Assembly: GCA_014549065.1 (NCBI GenBank)
Contig: JACDOX010000330.1
Coordinates: 135,363 to 199,362 of the forward strand
Length of the DNA: 64,000 nt
Source: Cardinalis cardinalis
Lineage: Eukaryota > Chordata > Aves > Passeriformes > Cardinalidae
Direction of reading: 5' to 3'
A program made the translations under genes and the position numbers. The notes under the pieces were generated by a model. That model ran no database searches. It had not been told where the DNA came from and saw nothing but the letters and a program-made list of their open reading frames with translations. Of the stretch, positions 50,055 through 61,814 are shown piece after piece. The number at the start of each line of letters is the position of its first letter. Position 1 is the stretch's first letter.

Positions 50055-52673
50055 CTGCAACACAAATGGGCTCATTAAGTTTTCACACTCCTGATAAACA
50101 GACAGTGCTGAAAAAATTGCATTTATTGGACACATTTCATTTCTCTCTATGCCAGATTTAAAAAGATAATTTATAACTCTGCAAGGCTTTTATAGACCTT
50201 AGACTGAAAACCTTGGGAAGAGGAACTGTATCTGCCCCTTTTAAAATGGTTCCAGAACAAAGAGCCAGCAAATAAGGAGAGACAGGTAAGAGAGGCCAAC
50301 AGAAACTGCTGCTGATTTAGACAAGTAATAAATTATTATTCAACAAAAAAAGGAAAATTGTGCTTCAGAAACACTCATATTGCCTATGGCAAGCTTTCAT
50401 TTACTCGACCACACTTCTCACTGGACTTGGATTTATAATATACCTTTAATCCTTTCTCCTTCCCCCACCCCACATTTCACTTCNTAGAATAATTATTATT
50501 TTTAAAATTAATTTGGATGTGAAATTTTAGTTGAGAAAAAATCAAAATTGAAGAAAGAAAAAAAAAGAAAATATTGAGGGCTGTATTTTTTTTCCTTTAA
50601 TTCTAATAAAATGTCAGTTATTCCTGTACTAGGAAGATATGGTTGTTTGTTTTTTAATAACATCATTATTAATTAACGATTCCTAGAATAATGCAAGATA
50701 ATTAGGTGAGAAGAGTGCTTTGGGTAGTTTGAATAACTTTGAATAATCAAGTAACTTTGTATGAAGTACTTCATATGATTTACATGACCAACTGCAGTGT
50801 CTGAAGTGGATTTACCTCCATTTACAATTTTTACCTTTTACATAACTCAGGTACTGCAGCTGATCATCTTCAAATCATACAAAGTTGCACAGGACTATGA
50901 AATGAATAAACACTATTTTAAAATAACCAGGAAGTTTGGTGGTTTTTGCTTGATATTTTTGACTTTCTTTGTGATTTGTTTTGTTTTGTTGGGAATTTTT
51001 AAATATTTGGTGCACTTGCTTTTGATGCCAAAGGTTTTCCAGAGAAACAGCAACAAAACCAGCCATGAATCCAGATCCCACCCTCAGATCTGGCTTTCAG
51101 GGCTAGTTAGCTCGTGCTAGAGAGGTCCATAAGAAATGTAATTAGAATTATTGACCTTATCCATGTCCATTGACTCCTATAACAATTGTCTTATGCATTT
51201 ATTTGCAATGTCTAAAGCAACGCACCTATAATTTCTTGCACAATTAAATTCAAATTAGGAATCACTAAAAATTTTAAAGTATAGAGTGAAAAATGGAAGC
51301 AGGGTTTGATGCTGTCCAAATTGAGACTTTTATTTTAAAATTTCCACATTTCCCTAAGAAAATGCCAATAACTAACAGTTTATTCTGATTTAACCACAAG
51401 GACTATCAATCTGTATGTATTATATATATGAAAATAGTCAAAATCATATATATGTTCTTCAAGAATCAAAGAAAGAACAAAATCATACTAGATAACCACA
51501 GGGATCAACATCAAAACATAAATATTTGAAATTATGTATGTAAAAAAATGTTTGAGCAAGCAGTGATATTTGCAGGACAATCCAACTTAGGAAGGAATGT
51601 GAGACAATTAATTCTTAGCCTAATCATATTCTGGATAGGTCAGCTTTATCATGATGATTGTCAAAAATCTATTGAAAAAAAATTAGATTAATTAAATANC
51701 ATATAAATAGGGTGGTGGGTTTTTTTTTTTATAACTGCATACATCAAGGTGGAAACCTTGACAGGATTTCAAACAAATGTATTAGAAGAGATGGATAAAA
51801 AAACCAGGCCTAGCTCATCTTCTGCCTTTTTTACTTTATGAGGTAGATCTTCAATTTAATAGCTGAATAATGGATCCTAAAGTAGGAAAAATACAAACAA
51901 TGGAAAAATATCTAAGTAGCCTCTGTCTGTCCCAGTGCAGAGCTGGAGCCATTTGCAGATGGGAAGGATTTTCAGCTTTCTCTTTGCAGAGGTGTCAGGC
52001 ACTGGAGCACCCCTGTGATGTGCCCAGGGCTGGAGCAGGTACCAGTAATTCATCACCATGGGGAAGTGCAGTTTGGGCTGGGATCCTGAACAAGGCAGAG
52101 ATGTTTAGACAGATATATTTTATAGCTGTTCAATTTTTNAAACACTGATAGAATGGGGAAGCAATAGGGAAAAAGGATTATGGCACAGTGAAATCTGGAA
52201 GGGCAAGCACACATAACAGGTGCAGCTTATCAGATTGTTATAATATTTTGTATGTACTGGTATTCCTTCCATTCCCTACATTGTTTATAAAATGCTTCTT
52301 TCTCTAAAAATGCACCAAAAATTATATGCAAAAGACAGGCTTAGTGCAATACTACATTTGTTGTGTTACATGCACACATCACAGAATTAAGAGTTAGAGT
52401 TCCCATAGCAACCTTATTTCTTTGTGTGTTTGCATTAAGATAAGGTCTTAGAAAAAAAACAACACTACAGAAAACATAATATATATGCANTGATATTAAA
52501 CTGTGGTATCTTTTACTCAACAGGGGTCAGAAAAGTCCAGTAATTCTCATTTCCAAGTTTTTATTAGTGTGCTGATAAGCATATTTTACTACTCTGTGTT
52601 GTGTGCTCANGCAATGGAATATTACTGAGGTAATTCTCCAACTCTTAATTTGTGGTTCACAACATGNCTGAGA

Positions 52674-53240
52674 ATCACAAAATCACAGAGTCACAGAATC
52701 ACTGAGGATGGAAAATCCCTGCCAGCCCATGGAGTCCCAGCTGTGCCCAATGCCCACCTTGTCCCCANNCCAGNGCNCTNAGTGCCACCTCCAGCCCTTG
52801 CTGGGACACCTCCAGGGATGGGCACTGCAAAGCTCCCTGGGCAGCCCCTGCCAAGGCCTGAGCAGCCTTTCCATGGGGAAATTCCTGCANGTGCCCACCC
52901 TGAGCCCAGCCTGAGGCCGTTCCCTCTGCTCCTGTCCCTGTTCCTGGGAGCACAGCCCGACCCCCCGGCTGTCCCCTCCTGGCAGGGACTTGTGCAGAGC
53001 CACAAGGGCCCCCCTGAGCCTCCTTTTCTTCAGGCTGAGCCCCCTCCCAGCTCCCTCAGCCCCTGCTGGGGCTCCAGCCCCTTGCCCAGCTCCGTTCCCT
53101 GCCCTGGACACGCTCCAGCCCCTGCAGGGCTCCCAAAACTTCCCCAGTGCTGGACATCCCTCAGCAGGGCCAGCACAAGGGACAGGCACTGCCTGGTCCT
53201 GTGGCCACCCCAGGGCTGGCACAGCCCAGGTGCCACTGGC
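52674..53240 (-). mobile_element. CR1 fragment reaching into ORF2
   Basis: The longest CR1 copy in the window. The plus strand begins AATCACAAAATCACAGAGTC and continues as reverse-complement CR1. On the minus strand, around 53035-52950, the ORF2 C-terminal motif LKKRRLRGALVALHKSLPGG is still readable, followed by a GVGLCSQE-like segment. It is GC-rich and carries several Ns near 52,768-52,782. The copy lies in sense orientation to CDH8. Its 5' limit (about 53,240) is where GC content falls. Confidence 0.85.
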
Positions 53241-56200
53241 CTCNTGCCTGCTACAGATGTCTTTTCTTTCCTGGTAACAACATCCACCCCAAAGGTGTTC
53301 CGCTACTGAGAAATTGGTCAATAAGGAAAACAAGAATGGATTTATTTTTTTTAACTACATATCCAGTGAAAGTTAATAACCCTTTGGCTGTTCAGTCTTG
53401 AAATTTCTGAAATTCTTACATGTAAAATTCCAACTTTGATGTTGNATTAATACTTCATGTGTGCATTTGATTCTGTACATACATTTAGCAGAAACTTAGC
53501 AAATCAGCATATTTTGTTTAGCAGACAGCACTGGATTGTAATGAATAGTTAAATGGTCCCCTAGGACAGCTTGACTTTCTAATTTGTAGGTTTGTATTGC
53601 AGTTCTACAAAGCTACATGTGCCTGAAATAATATATACAAGGATAAATAGAAAAACAAAGTTATTTTCAAGACATCATAACTATCTANGTGCAATTTTAG
53701 TACATGGTACTGTTTAAAAGGCTTTTCCTGTGATGCAACTTGTTAACCTCACTAAGAATNGTTCCTTATCACTAATAAACACTTTTCTAGTTTTAATAAG
53801 ACTGATGTTCCAACTNTGGAAAAGCTTTTGCAGTCCCAGTGCTGTTCATGGTTATTTCTGCATTATTTTGCAGACTCAAAGCACCATAAGGGTAGAGTCA
53901 CTACAGAGCAGTTTTAACTTTGTCTGAAGAGTCAAATGCAGGCTCTGGCAGTAAAGGGATGGCTCAAGCTGAAAAGACAAAGATCTACCTGAAGATTTCA
54001 CCCATTAGAAAGAAAAACAATCTAGTAGGAGAAGTGAATAAAATAGAGACAAATTGTGGGAGGCTGGAGGAGCAGTGTGCTCAGTTTTATATTGCTCCAG
54101 TTTAAAGCTGCCTTCAGCTCTCATACATCGCTGTCTGCACTATCNAGTGAAGATTTTGTAGCTTTGTTTCCAGCAAACAGCACTTCCCTGGAAAAGTCTG
54201 AGTATGGACTGGGGAATAATGAGTGAGGCACTTTTCTTACTCAACATTACACAAGTTCTGTTGTAGGTCTACAGGAAAATAATTTTACTGTGCTGGAGAA
54301 CAACAAACAGCTCAGCATTAGTCAGCAAACCATGAATGTTCTGGTTTTAGTAACTGGAATTTACAGAAAAAAAAGGATGATGGGAAAAGGCAAGAGCTGA
54401 TTTGTGGTTAACTTAGAGGTACTGTAACAATACATTCAAATTTTTGGGATTTGATGGGGTTTTTTCCTCCTAAAACTGACAAAAAACATTTCTGGCAACT
54501 CTCTGTTGTGTGTAAAAATGTGAGAGGAGCGCAGAAATACATGCATAAAAACCAGATTTCCTTCTCCCTCCCTTTCCTCTCCTATCAGCCTGTGATACCT
54601 TTACTCAGAGGTAGGTCAAGGCAAGGAAAATGCATCTGGCAGAGTTTTTAATCTACTGTGTCACCTCAGTAGCAGNTGTACTTGCTACTGCAATTATATC
54701 AGAACTCAGAACACTTAGAAAGTGAACTGGAATAGATGGTGCAATGTATTTTGTGGCTGCACATAAAGTTTTACCAATAGTTCAAATATAATCTCCTTTA
54801 TGGTAAATCAAATTTGATTTAAACTTAGATTTAAATGGAACTGCAAATGTCAACAGACAGGAATACCTTAAGACAATTGCACCTTTCCTGCACGTGTAAC
54901 ATTTGAGTTTAAGCTTTGGACAGCCATCCAAATTAGTATTTTCCTACTAGCAGTATCTTTCTCATATCACCTATTTCATCACTGAGATATATGTAGTTTC
55001 TTAAATTCTACATCCTGACTTCTATTAATAGGATTTCTTCCAAAACTTGAATATAGAAATAAGCATAAGAAAATACAATAAGGCAGTGGAGTTGCTAAAA
55101 TCTTTACAGGAGCTGATGATTTTTTAATGACACCTTCAATTCAGAACCTAACCTTGGAGATTATTCTGGACTGGTTACTGTTCCAGTAGTGCTATTTGTT
55201 TAAACACAGAATAAATTACAGGATCAGTGCCACCTCATCCATGCTGGCAGCCAAATATTTAATAACCATCTGTAAAGTTCACACNAGGATTCATGCTCAA
55301 GAGTGACATCTGCCATCAGATCAAGAGTGTAAGAGGCAATGGTAGATAAAGAATACCATGCTTTAATGAAAGTTTTCTGCAAGTGCTTAAACAAAAGCCT
55401 CTTTTACCTGCTGACTCTTAATCGACTCATTCATTGTTTTATTCCAAAATGAAATGTGAACATTTTTCACCATCTCTTAAACCATCTGAAATTCAATAGG
55501 AATATCAGATAAATGCAGTCAGAAAACACTGTACAACAGAATTTTCTGATTTTAGGGAAGCTCACTGAGTCCTGGATAAAGGCATAGTCATTAGGATTTG
55601 ATCTATCCTGGAAAATGCAACTACTCAGCATCAGAAATGCACCCTGAACTAGAAGAACTGAATTGCCAACTGTAACATCACTGTTTGCCCATGAGGGCAC
55701 ATCTCCTCTTCAGTGGATAGAGAGAATTCTCATTCCTTAAGTGGCACATTTTTGACACCATTTTACTAAACAAAAAGGGGTGCTAGTCAAATCATCCTCT
55801 GGAACAATACAATCCTGTGTGCAGAGCTGGGTTGTCAGACGCTGCTATNTAAGTTGTCATTTAATACTACTGAAAAGAAAATAACTTCTAACTCTATTGT
55901 CGGATAACCTTCTTTGGAGAACAGTGAATTTAATGTCGAACACCCACATGAGACACAGGAATAGTTGGATTAACAAGCAATGTCATGCTGTCAGCTGCTG
56001 TTTATTTACATAAAATGTCACAATCTAGAAATAAATTTCAAAGTTTAAAAACATCGAATTGTGTTAACACCCAGTGTTTCTCTTGCTGGACAAAAGTTAC
56101 ATCTCATTTACNCTGCATTACTTTCTAAATGTCTGTGCATATTCTTGAATCTTCACCTTGTTATTTAGGTGGCATATGAGATATTCTTCCCTATTTCTGT

Positions 56201-56746
56201 ACATTTGTCCTTCAAAGTGAATACCTTTGAACAAATCTGCTTCATTTCTTTGAAAAAGACTAAACAGTTCAAATCCTGCTTCTGACATGTTGCTGTTGAC
56301 CTCACCTTGGAGAGTGTTGTGTGAGTTTCTTCACCAAGCTTTTTTTCATTAAATGAAGAAGGCAATAACATTTTTTATATTTTTTTTAATATAATGAAAA
56401 CTTGAACTTCCATTCTCCAAACACAATTACAATTTACTTCACTTTCCATCAAGTTCTGGTTTGCTGTTTAATTTTTTTTCCCAACTGTCATAGAAAAGTA
56501 AGAACTGAATAGAGATTATAATGAGATAAGGTCAAGGGGAAATGGGTTTATTGTTTTAACAGTTTATTCTAAATTATACCTGGGAGCAGCTGCAATGTAG
56601 GTCAATAACTGAACTGGAATTCAGGTTGGATTATACTTTCACCTGCTAACACACATGAACTTACAAAGTGCTGAGCTCCATTACACAGAGCATCATGTTG
56701 GGAACTTAAAGATTCTTGGGATTTTTTCAGGATATTGTCCCAAAGT

Positions 56747-56865
56747 ACTCACCTTTAATTTAAAACNAGACTCACCTTTAATTAAAACCTTAAAGGAAAA
56801 AAGTTTGTTTAATTATAGAAGACATCACACGAAAGTGAAATTATAGAAGACATCCATGAAAGTGA
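56747..56865. repeat. Two adjacent tandem duplications
   Basis: ACTCACCTTTAATTTAAAAC (56747-56766) is followed by a near copy at 56770-56788, period 23. Just beyond, ATTATAGAAGACATCACACG and its continuation (56812-56838) recur with small changes at 56840-56865, period 28. The first pair duplicates a minus-strand ATTAAA. Confidence 0.85.
56777..56782 (-). terminator. Possible intronic poly(A) signal (ATTAAA)
   Basis: TTTAAT on the plus strand gives ATTAAA on the CDH8 strand, about 110 nt after the first in-frame stop of a transcript that fails to splice at 57003. A second ATTAAA lies at 56754-56759, and AATAAA at 56563-56568 and 56547-56552. It is a candidate only; A+T-rich introns contain many such hexamers. 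Confidence 0.2.
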
Positions 56866-57003
56866 TCATGGGTTTATCTTGAGTTAATGCTAAGAGCTGT
56901 TAGCATGAACACATGGGCACCCGTTTTGGGAATAAAGATGACATAAGGTGAAAGGGAGAAACTCCAGCCCAGTCTCACACCACACAAAACCTGGGATACT
57001 CAC

Positions 57004-57125
57004 TTGTCCAGGCTTGCCATTCTCACACAGGAAGGCCTCGTGCTCTGATGCAAACTCAGGGGCATTGTCGTTCACATCCAGAACTTTGATAGCAACAGGC
57101 ACCCGGGACACCTGGCTGTGGTTCC
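57004..57125 (-). CDS. CDH8: Cadherin-8, EC4/EC5 junction exon (122 nt)
   Basis: The exon encodes the last strand of EC4, the inter-repeat calcium linker and the start of EC5. Seen are NHSQVSRVPVAIKVL, the linker DVNDNAPEF (the DxNDNAPxF motif whose acidic residues bind calcium between repeats) and EHEAFLCENGKPGQ. It starts at 57125 after CTCTTTCCTCAG; the first two bases finish a codon begun in an exon beyond this window. It ends at 57004 with CAA, phase 0, before GTGAGT. The 122-nt length fits what I recall of the type II cadherin exon preceding the 118-nt one, and the two join cleanly (GKPGQ then VIQIVS). Read-through of the donor would add 37 residues before a TAG at 56890-56892. Confidence 0.95.
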
Positions 57126-59270
57126 CTGAGGAAAGAGAGCAAAGTACCCAAGGTAAGCATATTTAATTTAATTGGGAATTAAATACAGCACTGCTGGCAC
57201 TGTCACCGTGCTCTTCCTGTCTCCTGCCCTTGCTTAATTGGGCTGCCTCATCTGCAATGGATCGTGGAGTTGGAGCGCCAGCTGAAGAAGGATGGCCAGG
57301 GCTTGGTGGCTGCAAAGAATAAATAGATCCCTGCTGCAAACAGCATTTGTTGGAGATTAGCTCAATGAAGACCTTTCTTGGTCTAAATTGGTAAGATTTT
57401 TCTTTGATGAAGTTTGTATTGTTTTATTGATAAAGTCCATTNTATATGGAAAAGGGAAGGCTGCAAACAGCAGAGATTTATTTCTTTGTTTATCTTTGGC
57501 AGAGAACAGCACATTTTACTTCATTAATTGTTCTGACTGGANATCTATTCTTTCTTCATTGCAAACCCAGTTAAAGTACTGACCCACATTGGGAAAAAGA
57601 TGGATGGGAGACTGACAGGTGGGAAATTAGACAGTAATTCGAACAATTAAAGCACTTTGATCATCTACCAATGACCAAAACCGTGACCTGTGAACTTTTT
57701 TCACTGAAGTAACAACTCATTATTTATAATATAGAGCTATTTTGCATAAAATTGCTTATCACTGTGAAGAGCAGAATGAGCTGTAAGGCAAGAAAAGCTA
57801 AACCAACAGTTTTCATCTGCTTTGAATAGCTTTCAGAGGCAGCTGCCTGTGTCTTTCCCTCAATTCAGCATCGTTAATTTGCTCAGAGACTACTTATAAA
57901 TACTTCAAATTATTTTTCCCCAAGGAGCAAGCCCATAAATTCCNTTTAAACTGAGGTCACCGGCTGATGTGGAGAGTTTGATAAACTGTTCCACAGCACA
58001 TGCACACCTCCACAGGTACCTCAACCCCAGTGTCAAAGTCCATCTCCTGGTGAATATNATTTTCCAGTGATGGTATTCTACCTCATTTGTATCATCAGCA
58101 ATGACAAATCCCAATATTCAGTNCACTTCTCAGTACAAATGACTACAAAGTACAAGAAGATCAGGCCCCACCAGTGCTCAGGGACCAAGTGGTGGCAGCT
58201 CTACAAATGGCAGAGATGNATAAAGGCAGAATCACCATATACACTGTGGGTTTTGTGGGTTCCATCAGGATTAATTCTGTTGTGACCTGATCAAATCTGA
58301 TGTCTTACAGCCCTGTTTCCTCTTTGTGTGCTAAAGACATCCCCAAAATGGGAGGCTCCACCCATAAATCTAACTGTGCAAATTTCAATTGCTCTACTGA
58401 CATTGAAATGGCATAAAAATAACAATTTAAAAATTGCAAACTCAAACTTTTATACCAGTGCTATAAAAGGCTTTCTGTCTCTGGGATTGTCTGAAATATC
58501 AAAATTCTTCCTGGATAGGACATGGAAGATCACCACACATCAGGATTTCAACATTTTCCATCTTAAGGAGCCAAAAGTTTTAATATAGAAAGAATATTAA
58601 AGAAGAAAAGGAAACACCCACCAAAATATTATATGAGCAATATTTATGTTACTTTGCATCTTATGATCTTACTTACTAACACGTGAGGAGAGCATTTATG
58701 GCATGAAATAATGATGTATTTGAAACCAAATAAAACCTAATATGCAAATCATTAATTCCAAANATTTTAAACATTTTTTTATCTTCACTTAATAAAAATA
58801 CAGACAATGAATCTCAAGCTTATCAGAATTCTCAGCACTAGTGTCATATTTAAACACTAAAGATTTACTTTTATCTAAATTAATGAAATGATGGCAGTTC
58901 AAATTTTAAAGACATTACAGAGAAATGTAATTAATTAGATAAGCTTCTAAAGAAATTATTCATGTCCCTTGTGACTGCCCCCAAAATGTTTGTCTTTCAT
59001 CAGAAATACAAACATTAAATTTAAAGATATTATAATTAGAAATTTGATGAGACTTCATTTAAAAAATTAATTTACTAAGCACAAGAGAGACCCAGCTGGT
59101 TTGGAAATCTCCAAGCAAGGGGATATCCACTGCCTTTTAGGGTTCCTGTGACTGTGGTGAAATTTGTGGTTGAGAAAGAGAGAGAGATGGAGAGGGAGAT
59201 GTGTCTACAGTTTGTACTCCCCATCACCCTGGATACACTGCACTATTTTGCCATCCCAAATTTCCCAGGG

Positions 59271-59915
59271 TGTAGGAGNNATGGGGGTAGGATGGCTGGG
59301 ACAAGGAGACGAGAGATCTCTGAAGCCAGGTCATGGAACTTNGGGTTTATTGCAAAGGGCCTGGGNGCAGGGCCCTGCTGGGAGCTGCCAGCCACAGAGA
59401 GGTAAAGAGAGTGGGAAAGAGAGAGAAGGCAAGAGTGTGGTAAAGAGGATGAGAGAGAGAGAGAGGGTGAGAGGATAAGAGCGTAAGAGAAAAAGAGACT
59501 AAGAGAACGAGGCTCCCATTACAATACAATAAATCTTCTGTGTGGAATATTCTAATTCTCACTAACCAATCTAGTACAAGATACAAATCCTANAGCATTT
59601 ACATACAGCCTATAAGAATCATTACATCACCATGCTGTGTTACATTTTAAACCCTAAAAACTCCTCTTTGGGCCCCTTCTGCCAAGCTGTAGGGTCTGCT
59701 CTGACCCTTGGACCTGTCTGCAAGCAGAGGGTGTTGTTCCATCAAAAGGGGATTACCTTCAGTCCAGCCATGCCAACCATTGTTTTCCAGTTGTTCAGTA
59801 ACTGAGGTATCTCAAAGCTTGCTTTCATTTCAATCTCACTTATAGTTTCTGTACTCTCAAAATTTTTGTCNGGCAATCATATTTATAAGGCTTTCCAGTT
59901 TCATCTTCCCCAACA
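59271..59915 (-). mobile_element. Solo LTR with perfect 6-bp target duplication
   Basis: On the minus strand it starts TGTTGGGG (59915) and ends CTCCTACA (59271), 645 bp. CCAGGG flanks it on both sides (59265-59270 and 59916-59921), an exact 6-bp target duplication. TATA-like TTATAAATAT lies near the start (59879-59890) and AATAAA at 59346-59351 near the end. A GA-rich block fills about 59,395-59,515. It is the same family as 9984-10591. The intact duplication and the close match to its sister suggest a fairly young insertion. It lies in sense orientation in a CDH8 intron, with no viral coding sequence. Confidence 0.9.
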
Positions 59916-61787
59916 CCAGGGAAATTCCACTTTGTGCTAAGTGTTTTCCTNCACCCTGAGCACACCTATTCAGACACATAGTAGACCTCTCTAAGCAAAC
60001 CCAGGTTGAAAACACCATCAGGATGGAACAGTTCCATCTGTTCCTCTCCATACGTTTCATGTCTGCAGACTCTCGGNGCTGAAACACGCACAGAGGATGT
60101 CCAAGCTTAAACCCAGACCTGCTGGCAGTGCCCCAAATGCTTGAACTGGGAGTAGGAAGGGATTGGAATGGATCCAGGCTGGTTACAACCTGCCCCATCT
60201 GCATGGTCACTGCCCTTCAGGCCCTTGGGTGTCTCACTCGTTAGTATTCAACGTTCAGAACTTTTCCTCATTTGTATGAATGGACAGTCAGTTCTTTCTA
60301 AGCTAGGAACAAGACTGAGTTTAATTGCTGCGTGGGTTTTTGTTTAGTTTGGGTTTTTGCCCAATAAACCCCTCAGTCAGTAGATTTAAGAGAGACTGAA
60401 TCTTCTTGCCTGCACCAGGTGGACAGCTAGACTGACTGCTTAACTTCCAATCTGTTATTTTATGCAAAATCATAAAAAAGGGTAAAGTTAGAGACTCTCT
60501 AAGGAACTAACCAGATTTTTTAAAGTTTTATCACCTGTATTTATTGTGATGCACAGTTTGAAAAGACCTACCTTGAATTTTGGAATNTAAAAGTATCATT
60601 AGGGCTGTCACTTGAGAAACATCAGCTTTGTTTGAAAATGTAATGCTCTGACATGCAAGATTGAAAAATATTGACAAAATTTCCACTAGGCTAGTTAAGG
60701 AAAAGTCTCTTCAAGCTAGGTAATCTGAGGTAATCAAGTNTAGTAATCTGAGGACACCATTCTGTGTCTAGATGAACACAAAACATTTCTGAAGTCCAGC
60801 AGTGAGATCCAGATGAGCACAGAACACACACAGAAAAGAGCATCTAAGAGAGATCCAAGGAAAGGAAGACTCAATGCAAAAATAACTACTGGAACTTAGT
60901 TTGGGTTGATAAATAAACTNCCAAAAATTATGGACAATCCACCTGGGTTTAGAAATGCATATTGAAAGGTTTCCAAGGGTTATAAGGACCTAAAAAGCTC
61001 TTCTGTTTTCTCACCAGCTCACAAGACTCTACTGGAACATTCAATGCTTGAAATACCCAACTTGCTGGTACTCCTCTGAGTAACCTACTGAAACCAGCTC
61101 AGGGCTTAAAAACGCTGTAGAGTTTGATAGCAAAATGATGAGGCAGATCAAATAACCAATACCAAAGTCAAATTAAAGCAAACAAACAAAAAACCCCAAA
61201 CAAACATTATCAGGCAACTTATTGTCTCCAAACCTGAACTTCTGGAGGCTACAGCCCCATTTTTTACCACCTGTTATTGGGATCAACACTTTCTGTCCTT
61301 CCTGGAAAAAATCCTACATGACTGAGATGTGCCTGTATTNTAGGAAATTTGTATTTAAAAGCAGTGAGTGTTGTCAACATTGTTACTGCACACAGCGAGA
61401 GTTTCAAGGAGTAACTAGAGCTTATAAATATANTTTTTGGTCTTGTACCACAATTAACAAAATAAAAGGCAGCTTATCAACTCCCATAAACAAAGACTTC
61501 CTAANCTTGCTTAAAACACTTTCCCCTGTCTTCCCATGACTGATAAAATGCTTTTTGAGATAAAGAGAATTATTGTGGCCCAAAATTAAGTTTATAATTT
61601 TTTTAACCCAAAGGAATCCTGTTTAGTTCAGTTTTCCTTTAGATAATTAAATAATCCAAAATCACTTCAACATTCTCTCTAAAAAAAATCATTAGGTAAA
61701 ATGTCTTGCATTTTACCTAAAATTTACCTGAATAGAAAGTAGATTCCTAGAAAATCACTCATTTATTATTACTATTATGATTATTGT

Positions 61788-61814
61788 CATCATCATCATC
61801 ACCACCACCACCAC
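61788..61814. repeat. (CAT)n(CAC)n microsatellite
   Basis: Four CAT units run into five CAC units, a compound trinucleotide repeat in intron. Confidence 0.9.

Larger units (their letters stand above)
50055..57003 (-). other. CDH8 intron (6,949 nt)
   Basis: A minus-strand GT (57003-57002, GTGAGT) to AG (50056-50055) intron. It contains a longer CR1 fragment (52674-53240) and a pair of short tandem duplications (56747-56865). The rest is A+T-rich with no gene seen. Confidence 0.85.

Noticed and set aside
52650..53309. Open frames of more than 200 codons on both strands
   Set aside because: The segment is a GC-rich CR1 fragment. The minus frame retains the end of CR1 ORF2 and the plus frame is its shadow. 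It is mobile-element remnant, not a host gene.
56890..57111. An independent small gene starting at the ATG at 57111
   Set aside because: That reading starts inside the EC4/EC5 cadherin exon and runs past its donor. The exon has a good acceptor upstream and consensus donor, so it is part of CDH8.
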